64,000 nucleotides of DNA, taken from Helicobacter pylori. Its GTDB lineage: Bacteria; Campylobacterota; Campylobacteria; Campylobacterales; Helicobacteraceae. The translations under genes and the position numbers were made by a program. The stretch covers positions 62,001 through 126,000 of the forward strand of contig NZ_QBAW01000002.1 in assembly GCF_009689985.1 (NCBI RefSeq), given 5' to 3'. Of this stretch, positions 21,669 to 31,188 are shown one piece after another. How positions within the stretch are numbered: position 1 is the first letter of the stretch; the number at the start of each line of letters is the position of its first letter. Below the pieces are notes generated by a model, which did no database searches, was not told where the DNA came from, and was given only the letters and a program-made list of their open reading frames with translations.

Positions 21669-21704
21669 TCAAAAACAAACAAGACAAACTCTTTGGTTTG
21701 TCTT
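21668..21704 (-). terminator. Terminator after purD
   Basis: Minus-strand perfect stem AAGACAAAC/GTTTGTCTT (21704-21681) with a 6-base loop, followed by GTTTGTTTTTG. Starts 6 bases after the purD stop. Confidence 0.65.
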
Positions 21705-21709
21705 AAACT

Positions 21710-22984
21710 TCAAGAGTATTCTTTCAAATCTAACACCTTAAAACCAATATCCTTGCGATAAAACATGCCTTCAAAATGCACCTTTTGAGCGATTTCATAA
21801 GCATGGTTTCTGGCTTCTAATAAGGATTTTCCTCTGCCAATGGCAAAGATCACTCTCCCCCCACTGCTTTCAAACACGCCGTTATCCTGCTCCACCTCCC
21901 CTAAAATCAAATGGCCCTTTTTTTCATCAACCGGATCAATATAAAGGGTTTGTTTGGGCGAAGAGCTGGTGGGGTAATTCCTAGAAACAAGCGCGACACT
22001 CATCACAAATTCTTTAGAAAACACCAATTCAAGAGAATTTAATTCCCCTTTGGCTGTAGCCAAACACAAATCTAAAAGCGAGCTTTCTAAAAGGGGTAAA
22101 ATCGTCTGGCATTCAATATCTTTAAAACGCACGCTAAAATCCAATAAATACGGCTCTAAAACGCCCTTTTCTTCTATGACCACAATTTCAGCGAGTAAAA
22201 CCCCTTTAAAAAGCGTGTTATCAGCCTGAAATTTCTCTAAAGCAGGTTTAAAGATATGATTTTTTATCTTCTCTTCTAATTCATTAGAGAAAAAGTTTGC
22301 AGGAGCGATGGCCCCCATACCCCCTGTATTGACTCCATTATCCCCCTCTAATAAGCGTTTGTAGTTCTGGCAAAAGGGCAACAAGATAAAATCATCGTTG
22401 GCTATGAGCGCTGTAACTGAAAGCTCAAACCCCTCTAAAAAAGGCTCTATGATCACAGGCTCATTATTTTGTTTGAAAGCGTCTTCAAGGATTTTTAGCG
22501 CTTCTTCTTGATGATGGACAATGCTTGTGTTTTTATTCAACGCTTTAATGACTAAAGGGAAGGAAGCGTTTTGAATGTAATTGAGAGCTTCTTTTAAATC
22601 GTTTGTTTCAAAGTAAGACGCACTTTTGATACCGCACTCTTTAACAAAAGCCTTCATATAGCTTTTAGAAGCCTCTAACTTAGCCGCTTCTTTAGAAGCC
22701 CCAAACACTAAAATCCCCGCTTTTTCTAGCATTTCTGTAAGCCCTAAAATCAAAAGCTTTTCTTCTGAAATGATGGCTAAATGGATCTGTTTTTTCAGGG
22801 CTAATTCCACGATGTGCTCGTAATGTTCGCATTCCAGATTCTCGCCTAAATCTTGAGTGCCACCATTACCCAAACAAAAATACAAAGCATTCACTCGCTC
22901 ATCTTGCTGAAGCCTTTGAGCCAAAGCATACTCTCGCCCCTTATTACCCACAATTAAAACATTATAGTTATTGTTATCTTTCAT
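21710..22984 (-). CDS. purD: Phosphoribosylamine-glycine ligase
   Basis: Second step of purine synthesis (GAR synthetase), an ATP-grasp enzyme. 424 aa from MKDNNNYNVLIVGNKGREYA at 22984; the frame stays open farther upstream but this ATG has a strong agggaaga site and matches the family's N-terminus. Typical elements are GREYALA, FPLVIKALNKNTSIV (ATP-grasp), VIIEPFLEGFELSVTALI and GVNTGGMGAIAPA. Confidence 0.95.
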   Translation of the reverse strand: MKDNNNYNVLIVGNKGREYALAQRLQQDERVNALYFCLGNGGTQDLGENLECEHYEHIVELALKKQIHLAIISEEKLLILGLTEMLEKAGILVFGASKEAAKLEASKSYMKAFVKECGIKSASYFETNDLKEALNYIQNASFPLVIKALNKNTSIVHHQEEALKILEDAFKQNNEPVIIEPFLEGFELSVTALIANDDFILLPFCQNYKRLLEGDNGVNTGGMGAIAPANFFSNELEEKIKNHIFKPALEKFQADNTLFKGVLLAEIVVIEEKGVLEPYLLDFSVRFKDIECQTILPLLESSLLDLCLATAKGELNSLELVFSKEFVMSVALVSRNYPTSSSPKQTLYIDPVDEKKGHLILGEVEQDNGVFESSGGRVIFAIGRGKSLLEARNHAYEIAQKVHFEGMFYRKDIGFKVLDLKEYS

Positions 22985-23102
22985 GTCTTCCCTAAAATGC
23001 GGTCGTTTAAAACCCAGATGACCGCTACTTTTACATGCGCATAAGTTCAACAAACCTACACTAATAAGGCTAGGAGAATTTTCTTAGGGGCAGATTTAAA
23101 AA

Positions 23103-23294
23103 ATGCCATCACACAAAAACCACTACCTTAGCCTAACTTATTTTTTCAACGAACTTGCCATCAATAAGAAACACGAATCATCTAGGCGATGCTTACAATT
23201 ATACTTAAATTTTAAAGAAATTCCATGCAAAAATATTCAAGCGATCTGTGATAGTTTTGATTGGCGTTTGGGCGTTTTAAGACAAACTGACTGA
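23103..23294 (+). CDS. Small hypothetical protein, 63 aa
   Basis: Plus-strand ORF in the 240-base gap between purD and the ABC ATPase gene, ending 1 base before the stop of the latter. Sequence begins MPSHKNHYLSLTYFFNEL, with no domain I recognise. The ribosome binding site is weak (agggg, 13 bases away). A hypothetical gene is annotated about here in the reference genome as I recall; coding status uncertain. Confidence 0.35.
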   Translation: MPSHKNHYLSLTYFFNELAINKKHESSRRCLQLYLNFKEIPCKNIQAICDSFDWRLGVLRQTD

Positions 23295-23295
23295 T

Positions 23296-23982
23296 TTATT
23301 TCAACCTTTCTTTATACGCCATTTCCAAACTGCTATACCCTTTTTTCAATTCTCCCACATCCCCAAAAGCCACCACTTTAGCCTCTTTTAAAAAAATCGC
23401 TCTGTCTAAATACTTTTCCACATCCACCACCAAATGCGTAGAAACTAACAAGCTTGCGTTTTGGCTAAATTCCTTAGCGATGAGTTCAAAAATCTCTTCT
23501 CTTGCAATAGGGTCAATCCCAGCCACCGGCTCATCAAAAAGATACAAAGAAGCGTTTCGTGATAGGGTTAAAATCAGCTGTAATTTTTCCCTCATGCCTT
23601 TTGAAAGGGCTTTAAACTCTCTTTTTAAAGGCACGCTAAAGCGTTTCAGCAAATCTAGGGCTTTTGATGAATCAAAATCGCTAAAAAAATCCTTGTAAAA
23701 AGCGATCGCTTTTAAAGGCGTTAATTTAGGGTCTAAAAAATCGCCATCGCTTAAAAACGCCACGCTTTTTTTAGTTTCTATGCCGATCTTTTGATTTAAA
23801 ATTTTCACTTCCCCTTGATAGTTCAAATTCAATCCGGCTAAAATTTTTAACAGAGTGGTTTTACCCGCCCCATTAGGGCCTAAAAGCCCTATAAATTGCT
23901 GTTTGGGTAGTTTCAAATTGATATTATCTAACGCTTTTAAACTCCCATAAGTTTTAGTCAAATTCTCTATTTCTACTAGCAT
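23296..23982 (-). CDS. ABC transporter ATP-binding protein
   Basis: 228-aa ATPase subunit. Walker A GPNGAGKTTLL, Walker B LYLFDEPVAGIDP, and H-loop STHLVVD are present; the signature is degenerate (LSKGMREKLQL), as in GldA/CcmA-type exporters. No permease gene is adjacent, so the substrate is unknown. Overlaps the start of uppS's 3' end by 7 bases on the minus strand and is probably co-transcribed with it. Confidence 0.88.
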   Translation of the reverse strand: MLVEIENLTKTYGSLKALDNINLKLPKQQFIGLLGPNGAGKTTLLKILAGLNLNYQGEVKILNQKIGIETKKSVAFLSDGDFLDPKLTPLKAIAFYKDFFSDFDSSKALDLLKRFSVPLKREFKALSKGMREKLQLILTLSRNASLYLFDEPVAGIDPIAREEIFELIAKEFSQNASLLVSTHLVVDVEKYLDRAIFLKEAKVVAFGDVGELKKGYSSLEMAYKERLK

Positions 23983-24680
23983 TTTAATTCCCCGAATTTG
24001 CGCACTCTTTTGTAAAAATCGCTAATGATATTTTCTAAATCTTTAGGGGTGAAATCAGGCCATAAAATCGGCGTGAAAAACAATTCCGCATAGCTAGACT
24101 GCCACAATAAAAAATTAGACAAGCGCATTTCCCCCCCCGTTCGTAACAATAAATCCACTTCTGGCAAATTGTGCGTGTCTAAACGATTAGAAATTTCATT
24201 TTCTAAACTTTCTAAAAGGCTTATATTGCTAGGCGGGCTTTCTAGCAAGCTTTTAAATGCCCTTGAAATCTCGTTTTTAGATCCGTAATTGAGGGCTAAA
24301 ACTTGCGTAAAATCCTTAAAATGCCTGGTATCGTTTTCAAGTTGCAAGATCGTGTCTCTCAATTCTTTAGAAAAGCCCTCTAAATCCCCTATCGCTTTAA
24401 AGCGTATGTGATTATCCAAATAAGTGGATCGCTCATCTTTAAGGTATTTTTTAAGCATTTTCATTAAAAAATCCACTTCACTTTTAGGGCGTTTCCAATT
24501 TTCTGTAGAAAAAGCGTATAAAGTCAAGCATTCTAGCTTATGATTAGCGCACCAGATCGTAATGTCTTTAAGGGTTTTTACGCCCTTTTTATGCCCATAA
24601 GCCCTAGCTTTATTCTTTAATTTAGCCCACCTGCCATTACCATCCATAATAATGGCAAGATGTTTGAGAGTGTTATCCAA
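23976..24680 (-). CDS. uppS: Undecaprenyl diphosphate synthase
   Basis: cis-Prenyltransferase that makes the C55 lipid carrier for peptidoglycan and O-antigen. 234 aa. IMDGNGRWAK near residue 11 gives the catalytic Asp, then FSTENWKRPKSEV and the C-terminal DLLLRTGGEMRLSNFLLWQS are diagnostic. It lies 40 bases after dld on the minus strand. Its product also feeds the wzk pathway present elsewhere in the window. Confidence 0.97.
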   Translation of the reverse strand: MDNTLKHLAIIMDGNGRWAKLKNKARAYGHKKGVKTLKDITIWCANHKLECLTLYAFSTENWKRPKSEVDFLMKMLKKYLKDERSTYLDNHIRFKAIGDLEGFSKELRDTILQLENDTRHFKDFTQVLALNYGSKNEISRAFKSLLESPPSNISLLESLENEISNRLDTHNLPEVDLLLRTGGEMRLSNFLLWQSSYAELFFTPILWPDFTPKDLENIISDFYKRVRKFGELKC

Positions 24681-24720
24681 TGCCTTTACCCTTTAAAGAA
24701 ATTCTTCAATTATACACCAT

Positions 24721-27567
24721 TTAAAGCGTGCAAGCATCCACTAAATAAGCGATATGCTGCCAAGAAAAGTGGGTTTTTTCACTCAAACCGATCTCGCAAG
24801 TGCTGGAAGTGGAAAAACCCCTTTTAAGATCATAGGATTGGTAAAACGCTTGAAAGCCGTTTAAAGCGCTCTCGTTCAATTCAGGGGTAAAAAAGCCCTT
24901 ATTCCCCGCAAAGCCGCAACAACCCGTCTCTTTGTGGATAACAATCTCGCCCAAAGTGCATTTTTTAGCCAAATTGAGTAATAACTCCTCTTTATTTTCT
25001 AACTTTAAAGCACACATCGTGTATAGCCCTATGTCTTCGTTAATGGGGTTGAATTTTAATTTAGGGCTTAAAACTTCTTCAATATAGACGCTCAAATCAT
25101 AGACTTTCAAATCCTTATAAGCTTTCATTTGCTTGAAAAAATGCGTCGAACATGCACTATGGTCTAAAACGATCGGTATTTTTCCCTTATCGCTTAATTG
25201 TAAAAAAATCGCATGGTTTTTTTCATTGTTTTGTTTGGTCAAGTCGGTGTAATTGATAAAGGCTTTCCCGCAACAAAGCGCATTCAATCCATCAGGATAC
25301 ATTACCGAAACTTTGGCTTTTTGGCATAAGGATTCAAACACTTCTTGAATGCATCTTTTATCCGCCATTTTGGTTGATGGAGCGAACGAGCGGTTGATGC
25401 AAGTGCTGAAATAAATGACTTTTTCTTCGCTCTTAAGCGTTTTATTTTCTAAAGGATAGGCGTTGTTTTTGGGCATGTAATTAAAGGCTTTAGGGAAAGG
25501 CTTGATGAATTTTTTAATCCCTTTAGTTAGGCTCACTAAGTTGTGAGAGCCTATGAGATTTTGAACTAAGCGAGCGCTTTTTAAAGAAAAACGAGCCGCG
25601 CTTGTGGTTGTTTGCATGTGATTAAGGATCTTTGAAGCGATCTTTTCGCCTTTAGGGTTTTTTTGATAATAATTTAGAGCGATCTTTCCGGTATCAATTC
25701 CTAAAGGGCATAGGGTAGAACACATATGGCACACCGCGCAAGTGGCGTGCGCTAAATATTCAGACTCTTTTAAAAGCTCATCTAATAAAACTTGATCTTC
25801 ATGATGGCCATGACTCACCCTTTCTTTTAAACGCTCTACCTCTCTGTGGATAACGATTCGTTGTCGTGGCGTTAAAGATAGATCTTTGCTAGGGCAAACC
25901 CTTTCACAAAACCCGCATTCCATGCACATGTCCAAATGCTCTTCAATAGGGTGAATGCTCTTTAAATTTTTAGTGTGGATTTCTTTATTGTTTGTGATGA
26001 TCACATCAGGGTTTAAAATGCCACTAGGATCAAACAATTCTTTGATTTGTTTGTGGATTTTATAGGCTTTTTCCCCCCACTCCATTTCCACAAAAGGGGC
26101 TACCATCCTGCCTGTGCCATGCTCGGCTTTAATAGAGCCAGAGCTTTTGCTCACCATTAAAAACATGTCAGAAACTAAATTTTCAAACGCTTTTCTTTCA
26201 GTTTCATTTTCTAAAATCGGCGTAACGACAAAGTGCAAATTCCCGCTTAACGCATGCCCAAAAATAATGCCATTATCCTTAAAGCCATGTTTTTTTAAAA
26301 GCCCTTCAATCGCTTTTGCCCCCTCTACAAAATTTTCTTGACTAAAGCACACGTCTTCAATGATCACAGAGCTTTGGCTTTTTCTTTGAGACGCTGCGAT
26401 AGGGAAAATGCCCTTTCTGATCTTCCACCACGATTGATAAATAGTAGGATCACTGCTGATTTGAGAATCTAAAACGACCGGTATTGCGCTCAAAGCGTTT
26501 AAAATCGTTTGCATGTTGTTTTCTAAAGTTAAAGGATCATCGCTTTCGCTTTGAATGAGTAAGCATGCGTTAGGCTCTTTGATTTCTAAAATCGCTCTGG
26601 GCATGCCCTCCAAACCTTTCACGCTTTTTAAGCACGCATAATCCATAAGCTCTGCTGAAGAAATCATTTCGGGTTGTTTGGCTTTTAAAGCGGCTAAAAT
26701 TTGAGCGGCTTTGGCGCATTGCTCTAAATTTTCATAAAACAATAACGCGCAAGTTTTATAAGCGTAGTCTTTCACGCATTCTAATTCCACGCTTGAAATA
26801 AAGCCTAAAGTCCCCTCAGAGCCTATGAATAAATGGCTAATGATTTCAATAGGATCTTCAAAATCAATGAGAGCGTTTAAGCTGTAGCCGGTGGTGTTTT
26901 TGATCTCGTATTTTTTCTTAATGAGAGCATGCAATTCTTTATCTTTTAAGATCTCTTTTCTTAAGTTTAAAACCCCTTCAATCAAATCTTTGCGCGCGTT
27001 TTTGAAATTTTCAACGCTCTCTTGATTGGCGGTGTCTAAAAGAGTGCCATCAGCTAAAATGACTCTTAAGGATTTTAGGGTTTTGTAGCTGTTTTGCTCC
27101 ACCCCGCAACACATCCCACTAGCGTTATTAGCGACAATCCCCCCTATCATAGCAACGTTTATCGTAGAGGGATCCGGGCCTATTTTTTTATGGTAAGGTT
27201 TCAATAAAGCGTTCGCGTTACTTCCTATGACCCCGCATGAGAGCTGGATGCTTGTAGCGTTATTTAAAATTTTAGCGTCTTTGAAAAAATGCGTAGCCAT
27301 CACTAGCACCCCATCACAGATCGCTTGCCCTGATAAAGAACTCCCAGCCGCTCTAAAAGTCAATGAAATGCCATGCTTTTTGGCTAAAACACAAAGCTTT
27401 TGGACTTCTTCTTCATCTTTCACCCAAGCAACTATTTTAGGGATATAACGATAACATGACGCATCAATGCCATAAGCCAAACGGCGTAAATAATCCTTAA
27501 AAACCCTATCGTTTAAAAACCCGCTCGCTTCGGTAAAAAAAGCATGATAATTTTCCTCCATGTGCAC
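24721..27567 (-). CDS. dld: D-lactate dehydrogenase, FAD and Fe-S (Dld-II/GlcD-GlpC type)
   Basis: 948-aa respiratory D-lactate dehydrogenase. The N-terminal half is a FAD-binding PCMH domain (GSSLSGQAICDGVL, GPDPSTINVAMIGGIVANN) plus the FAD-oxidase C-terminal domain (GIIFGHALSGNLHF, EHGTGRMVAPF). Two 4Fe-4S motifs follow (CMECGFCERVCP near residue 545 and CAVCHMCSTLCP near 605), then two cysteine-rich CCG regions (LCCGKAF, GCCGFAGNKGF). The single chain fuses what GlcD and GlpC do separately. Start chosen at 27567 with adjacent aaggag; an ATG two codons later is equally possible. Confidence 0.93.
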   Translation of the reverse strand: MHMEENYHAFFTEASGFLNDRVFKDYLRRLAYGIDASCYRYIPKIVAWVKDEEEVQKLCVLAKKHGISLTFRAAGSSLSGQAICDGVLVMATHFFKDAKILNNATSIQLSCGVIGSNANALLKPYHKKIGPDPSTINVAMIGGIVANNASGMCCGVEQNSYKTLKSLRVILADGTLLDTANQESVENFKNARKDLIEGVLNLRKEILKDKELHALIKKKYEIKNTTGYSLNALIDFEDPIEIISHLFIGSEGTLGFISSVELECVKDYAYKTCALLFYENLEQCAKAAQILAALKAKQPEMISSAELMDYACLKSVKGLEGMPRAILEIKEPNACLLIQSESDDPLTLENNMQTILNALSAIPVVLDSQISSDPTIYQSWWKIRKGIFPIAASQRKSQSSVIIEDVCFSQENFVEGAKAIEGLLKKHGFKDNGIIFGHALSGNLHFVVTPILENETERKAFENLVSDMFLMVSKSSGSIKAEHGTGRMVAPFVEMEWGEKAYKIHKQIKELFDPSGILNPDVIITNNKEIHTKNLKSIHPIEEHLDMCMECGFCERVCPSKDLSLTPRQRIVIHREVERLKERVSHGHHEDQVLLDELLKESEYLAHATCAVCHMCSTLCPLGIDTGKIALNYYQKNPKGEKIASKILNHMQTTTSAARFSLKSARLVQNLIGSHNLVSLTKGIKKFIKPFPKAFNYMPKNNAYPLENKTLKSEEKVIYFSTCINRSFAPSTKMADKRCIQEVFESLCQKAKVSVMYPDGLNALCCGKAFINYTDLTKQNNEKNHAIFLQLSDKGKIPIVLDHSACSTHFFKQMKAYKDLKVYDLSVYIEEVLSPKLKFNPINEDIGLYTMCALKLENKEELLLNLAKKCTLGEIVIHKETGCCGFAGNKGFFTPELNESALNGFQAFYQSYDLKRGFSTSSTCEIGLSEKTHFSWQHIAYLVDACTL

Positions 27568-27632
27568 TCCTTAAACATTCCTATTTATCAAATCATTGTA
27601 ACATAACCTTACTTTAAAAATTAAGGATAAAC

Positions 27633-27965
27633 ATGCTTGAAGATTATGCAATCAGTTTAGAAGAAGTCAATTTCAATGATTTTGTTGTCGTAGATGTGCG
27701 CGAGCTGGATGAATATGAAGAATTGCATTTGCCTAACGCTACGCTCATTAGCGTTAATGACCAAGAAAAGCTCGCTGATTTTTTATCCCAGCACAAAGAT
27801 AAAAAAGTGTTGCTCCATTGCAGGGCTGGCCGCAGGGCTTTAGATGCGGCTAAAAGCATGCATGAATTAGGCTATACGCCCTATTATTTAGAAGGCAATG
27901 TCTATGATTTTGAAAAATACGGCTTTAGAATGGTCTATGATGACACTTGCGGTAAGAAAAACTAG
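27633..27965 (+). CDS. Rhodanese-like domain protein
   Basis: 110 aa, single rhodanese domain. Active-site loop HCRAGRRALDA with catalytic Cys, preceded by VVDVRELDEYEELHLPNA. Likely a sulfurtransferase or persulfide carrier, partner unknown. A SD-like aagga is upstream. It is divergent from dld and only 2 bases before hemD's frame, so the two form an operon. Confidence 0.9.
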   Translation: MLEDYAISLEEVNFNDFVVVDVRELDEYEELHLPNATLISVNDQEKLADFLSQHKDKKVLLHCRAGRRALDAAKSMHELGYTPYYLEGNVYDFEKYGFRMVYDDTCGKKN

Positions 27966-27967
27966 GC

Positions 27968-28648
27968 ATGAGGGAGATTGTATGGGTGCATTCTCAAAGA
28001 ATCGCCCCTTATAAGACTCTCATTTTAAATGAATTCTGCTACTATCCCTTAGAATTAGATCCAACCCCTTTTAACGCTCTCATTTTCACTTCTAAAAATG
28101 CGGTGTTTTCCTTGCTAGAAACTCTAAAAAACAGCCCCAAACTCCAAATTTTACAAAACATTCCTGCTTACGCTTTGAGCGAACCCACCGCAAAAACCTT
28201 ACAAGATCACCATTTTAAAGTCGCCTTTATAGGGGAAAAAGCCCATGGTAAAGAGTTCGTTCAAGAAATCATCCCTTTATTGGAAAAAAAAAGCGTTTTG
28301 TATCTTAGGGCAAAAGAAATTGCCTCTTCTTTAGACACCCTTCTTTTAGAGCATGGCATTGATTTCAAGCAAGCCGTTGTTTATGAAAACAAGCTCAAAC
28401 ATTTAACCTTAAGCGAACAAAACGCCCTAAAACCCAAAGAAAAGAGTATTCTTATTTTTACCGCCATAAGCCATGCAAAAGCCTTTTTACACTATTTTGA
28501 ATTTTTAGAAAATTACACCGCTATAAGCATTGGCAACACGACCGCTCTTTATTTGCAAGAGCAAGGCATTCAAAGTTATACCGCCAAAAAGCCCTCCTTA
28601 GAAGCGTGTTTAGAACTGGCTTTAAGTTTGAGAATTAAGGAATGTTAA
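27968..28648 (+). CDS. hemD: Uroporphyrinogen-III synthase
   Basis: Converts hydroxymethylbilane to uroporphyrinogen III in haem synthesis. 226 aa, the two-domain HemD pattern: FNALIFTSKNAVFSLLE in domain 1, a KSVLYLRAKEIASSL strand, and the C-terminal KSILIFTAISHAKAFLHYF, AISIGNTTALYL. HemD sequences diverge strongly; length, order and these segments support the call. Confidence 0.88.
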   Translation: MREIVWVHSQRIAPYKTLILNEFCYYPLELDPTPFNALIFTSKNAVFSLLETLKNSPKLQILQNIPAYALSEPTAKTLQDHHFKVAFIGEKAHGKEFVQEIIPLLEKKSVLYLRAKEIASSLDTLLLEHGIDFKQAVVYENKLKHLTLSEQNALKPKEKSILIFTAISHAKAFLHYFEFLENYTAISIGNTTALYLQEQGIQSYTAKKPSLEACLELALSLRIKEC

Positions 28649-28659
28649 AAACATCTCAT

Positions 28660-28665
28660 TATAAT
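28660..28665 (+). promoter_or_regulatory. -10 box upstream of crcB
   Basis: TATAAT 30 bases before the crcB ATG, just after the hemD stop. The leader is too short to hold a fluoride riboswitch. Confidence 0.5.
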
Positions 28666-28694
28666 GCTCTCAGTTATTTTTTAAAGGATGATGC

Positions 28695-29075
28695 ATGAAT
28701 TTTGTCTTTTTATGGGCCGCTTTAGGGGGGGCTATAGGGAGTTCGTTAAGGTATTTTGTGGGCAAAATGATGCCCAGTAAATTTTTAATGTTTGAAAGTT
28801 TCCCTTTAGGGACTTTTAGCGTGAATGTCATAGGGTGTTTTGTCATCGGCTTTATGGGGCATTTGGCTGTTAAAAAAGTTTTTGGCGATGATTTTGGGAT
28901 TTTCTTTGTCACTGGGGTTTTAGGGGGTTTTACGACCTTTTCTTCTTACGGGCTAGACACTTTAAAGCTCTTGCAAAAATCCCAATACATTGAAGCCATT
29001 TCCTATGCCTTAGGCACTAACATTTTAGGGCTTATTGGGGTAGCCATTGGTTGGCTTTTGGCTAAAATTTTGTAG
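28695..29075 (+). CDS. crcB: Fluoride exporter CrcB/Fluc
   Basis: 126-aa membrane protein with four helices. GAIGSSLRYFVGKMMP, GTFSVNVIGCFVIGF and GVLGGFTTFSSYGLDTL (the phenylalanine-box region) are typical of Fluc channels. Start ATG follows aaagga. Single full-length gene, so it would work as a dual-topology dimer. Confidence 0.95.
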   Translation: MNFVFLWAALGGAIGSSLRYFVGKMMPSKFLMFESFPLGTFSVNVIGCFVIGFMGHLAVKKVFGDDFGIFFVTGVLGGFTTFSSYGLDTLKLLQKSQYIEAISYALGTNILGLIGVAIGWLLAKIL

Positions 29076-29131
29076 GCATTAATTAAAAAACGCTTTCTAG
29101 CGTTTCATTAACGCTTTATTAAAGCAGAGCC

Positions 29132-30169
29132 TTACAATAGCCACAAAGCCATTTCATCGGCCATGAAAAAATCGCTCGCTACCAATCGGTCATTTTTAAT
29201 GGAAGCCTTGTTTTCTTCAATCAAAAACTTTACTTTATTTTCATCTAAGAAACTAAGCTCAACCCCCAGCACGCACCTCAAGCCTAAAAACAGCTTTTCT
29301 AATCGCTTGTCCTGTTCGCTAAGCGTCTCAATTTGGCGTTTTAGGGGGTCTTTGATGTAATTTTCTATGAGTTTTTTCGCATAAAAGCGCTCATTCGCCA
29401 CGCAGCCTACAGCCCCAGCCCCGCACCCTAAATAATCTTTAGCCCCCCAGTAAGCTAAATTGTGCTTGACTTGGTAATTTCTAGCGTAATTAGACACTTC
29501 GTATTGCTTGAAAGAAAAGCCCTCTAAAACCTCTTTTACCACATTGTCAAAATTGGTGCATGAGGGTTTTTTGGCGTTTTTTTCTAAATTCGTGTTTTTT
29601 TCAATACTCAAAGCATAAGCGCTCAAGTGGTTGATAGGGAGTTCTTTAGCGAGTTTTAGTTCTTCTTTTAGAGAGTTTTCATTGTCTAATGGGGTGTTAT
29701 AAATCAAATCAATGCTGATATTTTCAATCCCGCTTTTTAAAATAGTTTCTATCACAGGAGCGATATTTTTGGAATGTTGGCGCTCTAAAAACAATAATTT
29801 ATCCTCCCTAAAACTTTGCACCCCTAAACTCAAGCGGTTGATCCCTAAATCTTTTAAGCCTTGACACCAAGCTTTAGAAATCAATTCGGGGTTAGCTTCA
29901 GTGGTGATCTCACAATCCATGCTCAAGCTTGCATTTTGATGGATGCTTTCAAAAATCCTTTCAAAAGACTTCACGCTTAAAGTGTTAGGCGTGCCGCCGC
30001 CAATAAAAACGCTCTCAATGGGTTCATCAGTTTGGCTTAAGGCATGCTTTAAATCCAGGCATAGCGCTTGAGTGTATTCTTCTTTTAGCCCATGCTTATC
30101 TTCATAGGAATTGAAAGCGCAATAACCGCATTTATTTTCACAAAAGGGGATATGAATGTATAAAATCAT
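29132..30169 (-). CDS. hemW: Radical SAM protein, HemW-like (HemN family)
   Basis: 345 aa from MILYIHIPFCENKCGYCAF at 30169 (an upstream ATG exists but the family starts here). The CxxxCxxC cluster motif is C-ENK-C-GY-C. SVFIGGGTPNTLS follows, then SLGVQSFREDKLLFLERQH. It is short and lacks the N-terminal extension of true HemN, so it is probably HemW, a haem chaperone, rather than coproporphyrinogen dehydrogenase. Often annotated hemN in H. pylori. Confidence 0.85.
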   Translation of the reverse strand: MILYIHIPFCENKCGYCAFNSYEDKHGLKEEYTQALCLDLKHALSQTDEPIESVFIGGGTPNTLSVKSFERIFESIHQNASLSMDCEITTEANPELISKAWCQGLKDLGINRLSLGVQSFREDKLLFLERQHSKNIAPVIETILKSGIENISIDLIYNTPLDNENSLKEELKLAKELPINHLSAYALSIEKNTNLEKNAKKPSCTNFDNVVKEVLEGFSFKQYEVSNYARNYQVKHNLAYWGAKDYLGCGAGAVGCVANERFYAKKLIENYIKDPLKRQIETLSEQDKRLEKLFLGLRCVLGVELSFLDENKVKFLIEENKASIKNDRLVASDFFMADEMALWLL

Positions 30170-30264
30170 ATTTATTTCTCTCATTTTCATTTCATTTTAA
30201 GCGAAACTTAAACTTGTAATTGTATCATTTTAAGATTATTTTGATAAGCATGAGGAGACAAACT

Positions 30265-30555
30265 ATGAAAAAGGTTATTATGGCTTTAGGCGTTTTAGCG
30301 TTCGCAAACGCTTTAATGGCAACAGATGTTAAGGCTCTTGCAAAAACTTGTGCCGCTTGCCATGGGGTTAAGTTTGAAAAGAAAGCTTTAGGCAAAAGCA
30401 AAATCGTTAATATGATGAGTGAAGCAGAAATTGAAAAAGATCTTATGGATTTTAAAAGCGGTGCCAACAAGAATCCTGTCATGACCGCACAAGCTAAAAA
30501 ATTGAGCGATGAAGATATCAAAGCTTTAGCCAAATACATCCCCACTCTCAAATAA
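30265..30555 (+). CDS. Cytochrome c553
   Basis: 96-aa periplasmic monohaem cytochrome, electron donor to the cbb3 oxidase. Signal peptide MKKVIMALGVLAFANALMA; haem site CAACH about residue 29; the methionine ligand is probably in NPVMTAQ. Start at 30265 has gagga 5' of it and gives the signal peptide; earlier in-frame ATGs do not. Confidence 0.94.
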   Translation: MKKVIMALGVLAFANALMATDVKALAKTCAACHGVKFEKKALGKSKIVNMMSEAEIEKDLMDFKSGANKNPVMTAQAKKLSDEDIKALAKYIPTLK

Positions 30556-30565
30556 ACCCTTTTAG

Positions 30566-30596
30566 TTTTAATAGCACTGTTTGGGTGCTATTAAAA
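30566..30596 (+). terminator. Hairpin after cytochrome c553
   Basis: Perfect 12-bp stem TTTTAATAGCAC/GTGCTATTAAAA with a 7-nt loop, 10 bases after the stop codon. Confidence 0.65.
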
Positions 30597-30668
30597 TGAG
30601 TTTCAAGCCCTTTTTTTTAATTTTTGATTTTAATGGCGTTCTTAACCCTACTTAAAGCCAGCATGCAC

Positions 30669-30674
30669 TATAAT
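30669..30674 (+). promoter_or_regulatory. -10 box of the rppH-lysC-hobA-holB-folP operon
   Basis: TATAAT 41 bases upstream of the rppH ATG. The five genes that follow overlap or abut, so this probably drives all. Confidence 0.55.
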
Positions 30675-30714
30675 ACGATCTTAATCAAACAAGAAAGAGC
30701 TAAAATAAAGACCT

Positions 30715-31188
30715 ATGCTACATAAGAAATATCGTCCTAATGTTGCGGCCATTATCATGTCGCCAAATTACCCTAACACATGCGAAATTTTTATCGCTGA
30801 GCGCATAGATATTGAGGGGGCGTGGCAATTCCCCCAAGGGGGCATTGATGAGGGCGAAACCCCTTTAGAAGCACTCCATAGAGAATTATTAGAAGAAATT
30901 GGCACGAATGAAATAGAGATTTTAGCGCAATACCCTAGATGGATCGCCTATGATTTCCCAAGCAATATGGAGCATAAATTCTATTCGTTTGACGGGCAAA
31001 AGCAACGCTATTTTTTAGTGCGCCTAAAGCATGCCAACAACATTGATTTGAACAAACACACGCCAGAATTTAGAGCCTATCAATTCATTCACCTTAAGGA
31101 TTTGCTTAAAAAAATCGTTCCCTTTAAACGTCAAGTGTATCGCCAAGTCATTGCTTATTTCAAAAGAGAGGGGTATTTAGGGTGTTAA
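30715..31188 (+). CDS. rppH: Nudix hydrolase, RppH/NudA type
   Basis: 157 aa. Nudix box [20 protein letters not shown] then IG starts at residue 42. Full sequence layout ([28 protein letters not shown]) matches RppH, the RNA 5' pyrophosphohydrolase that primes mRNA decay; the same protein has been studied as a diadenosine tetraphosphatase (NudA, old name invA). Overlaps lysC by 7 bases. Confidence 0.92.
   Translation: MLHKKYRPNVAAIIMSPNYPNTCEIFIAERIDIEGAWQFPQGGIDEGETPLEALHRELLEEIGTNEIEILAQYPRWIAYDFPSNMEHKFYSFDGQKQRYFLVRLKHANNIDLNKHTPEFRAYQFIHLKDLLKKIVPFKRQVYRQVIAYFKREGYLGC

Noticed and set aside
28670..28912. Minus-strand ORF of 80 codons over crcB
   Set aside because: Antisense to conserved CrcB motifs.
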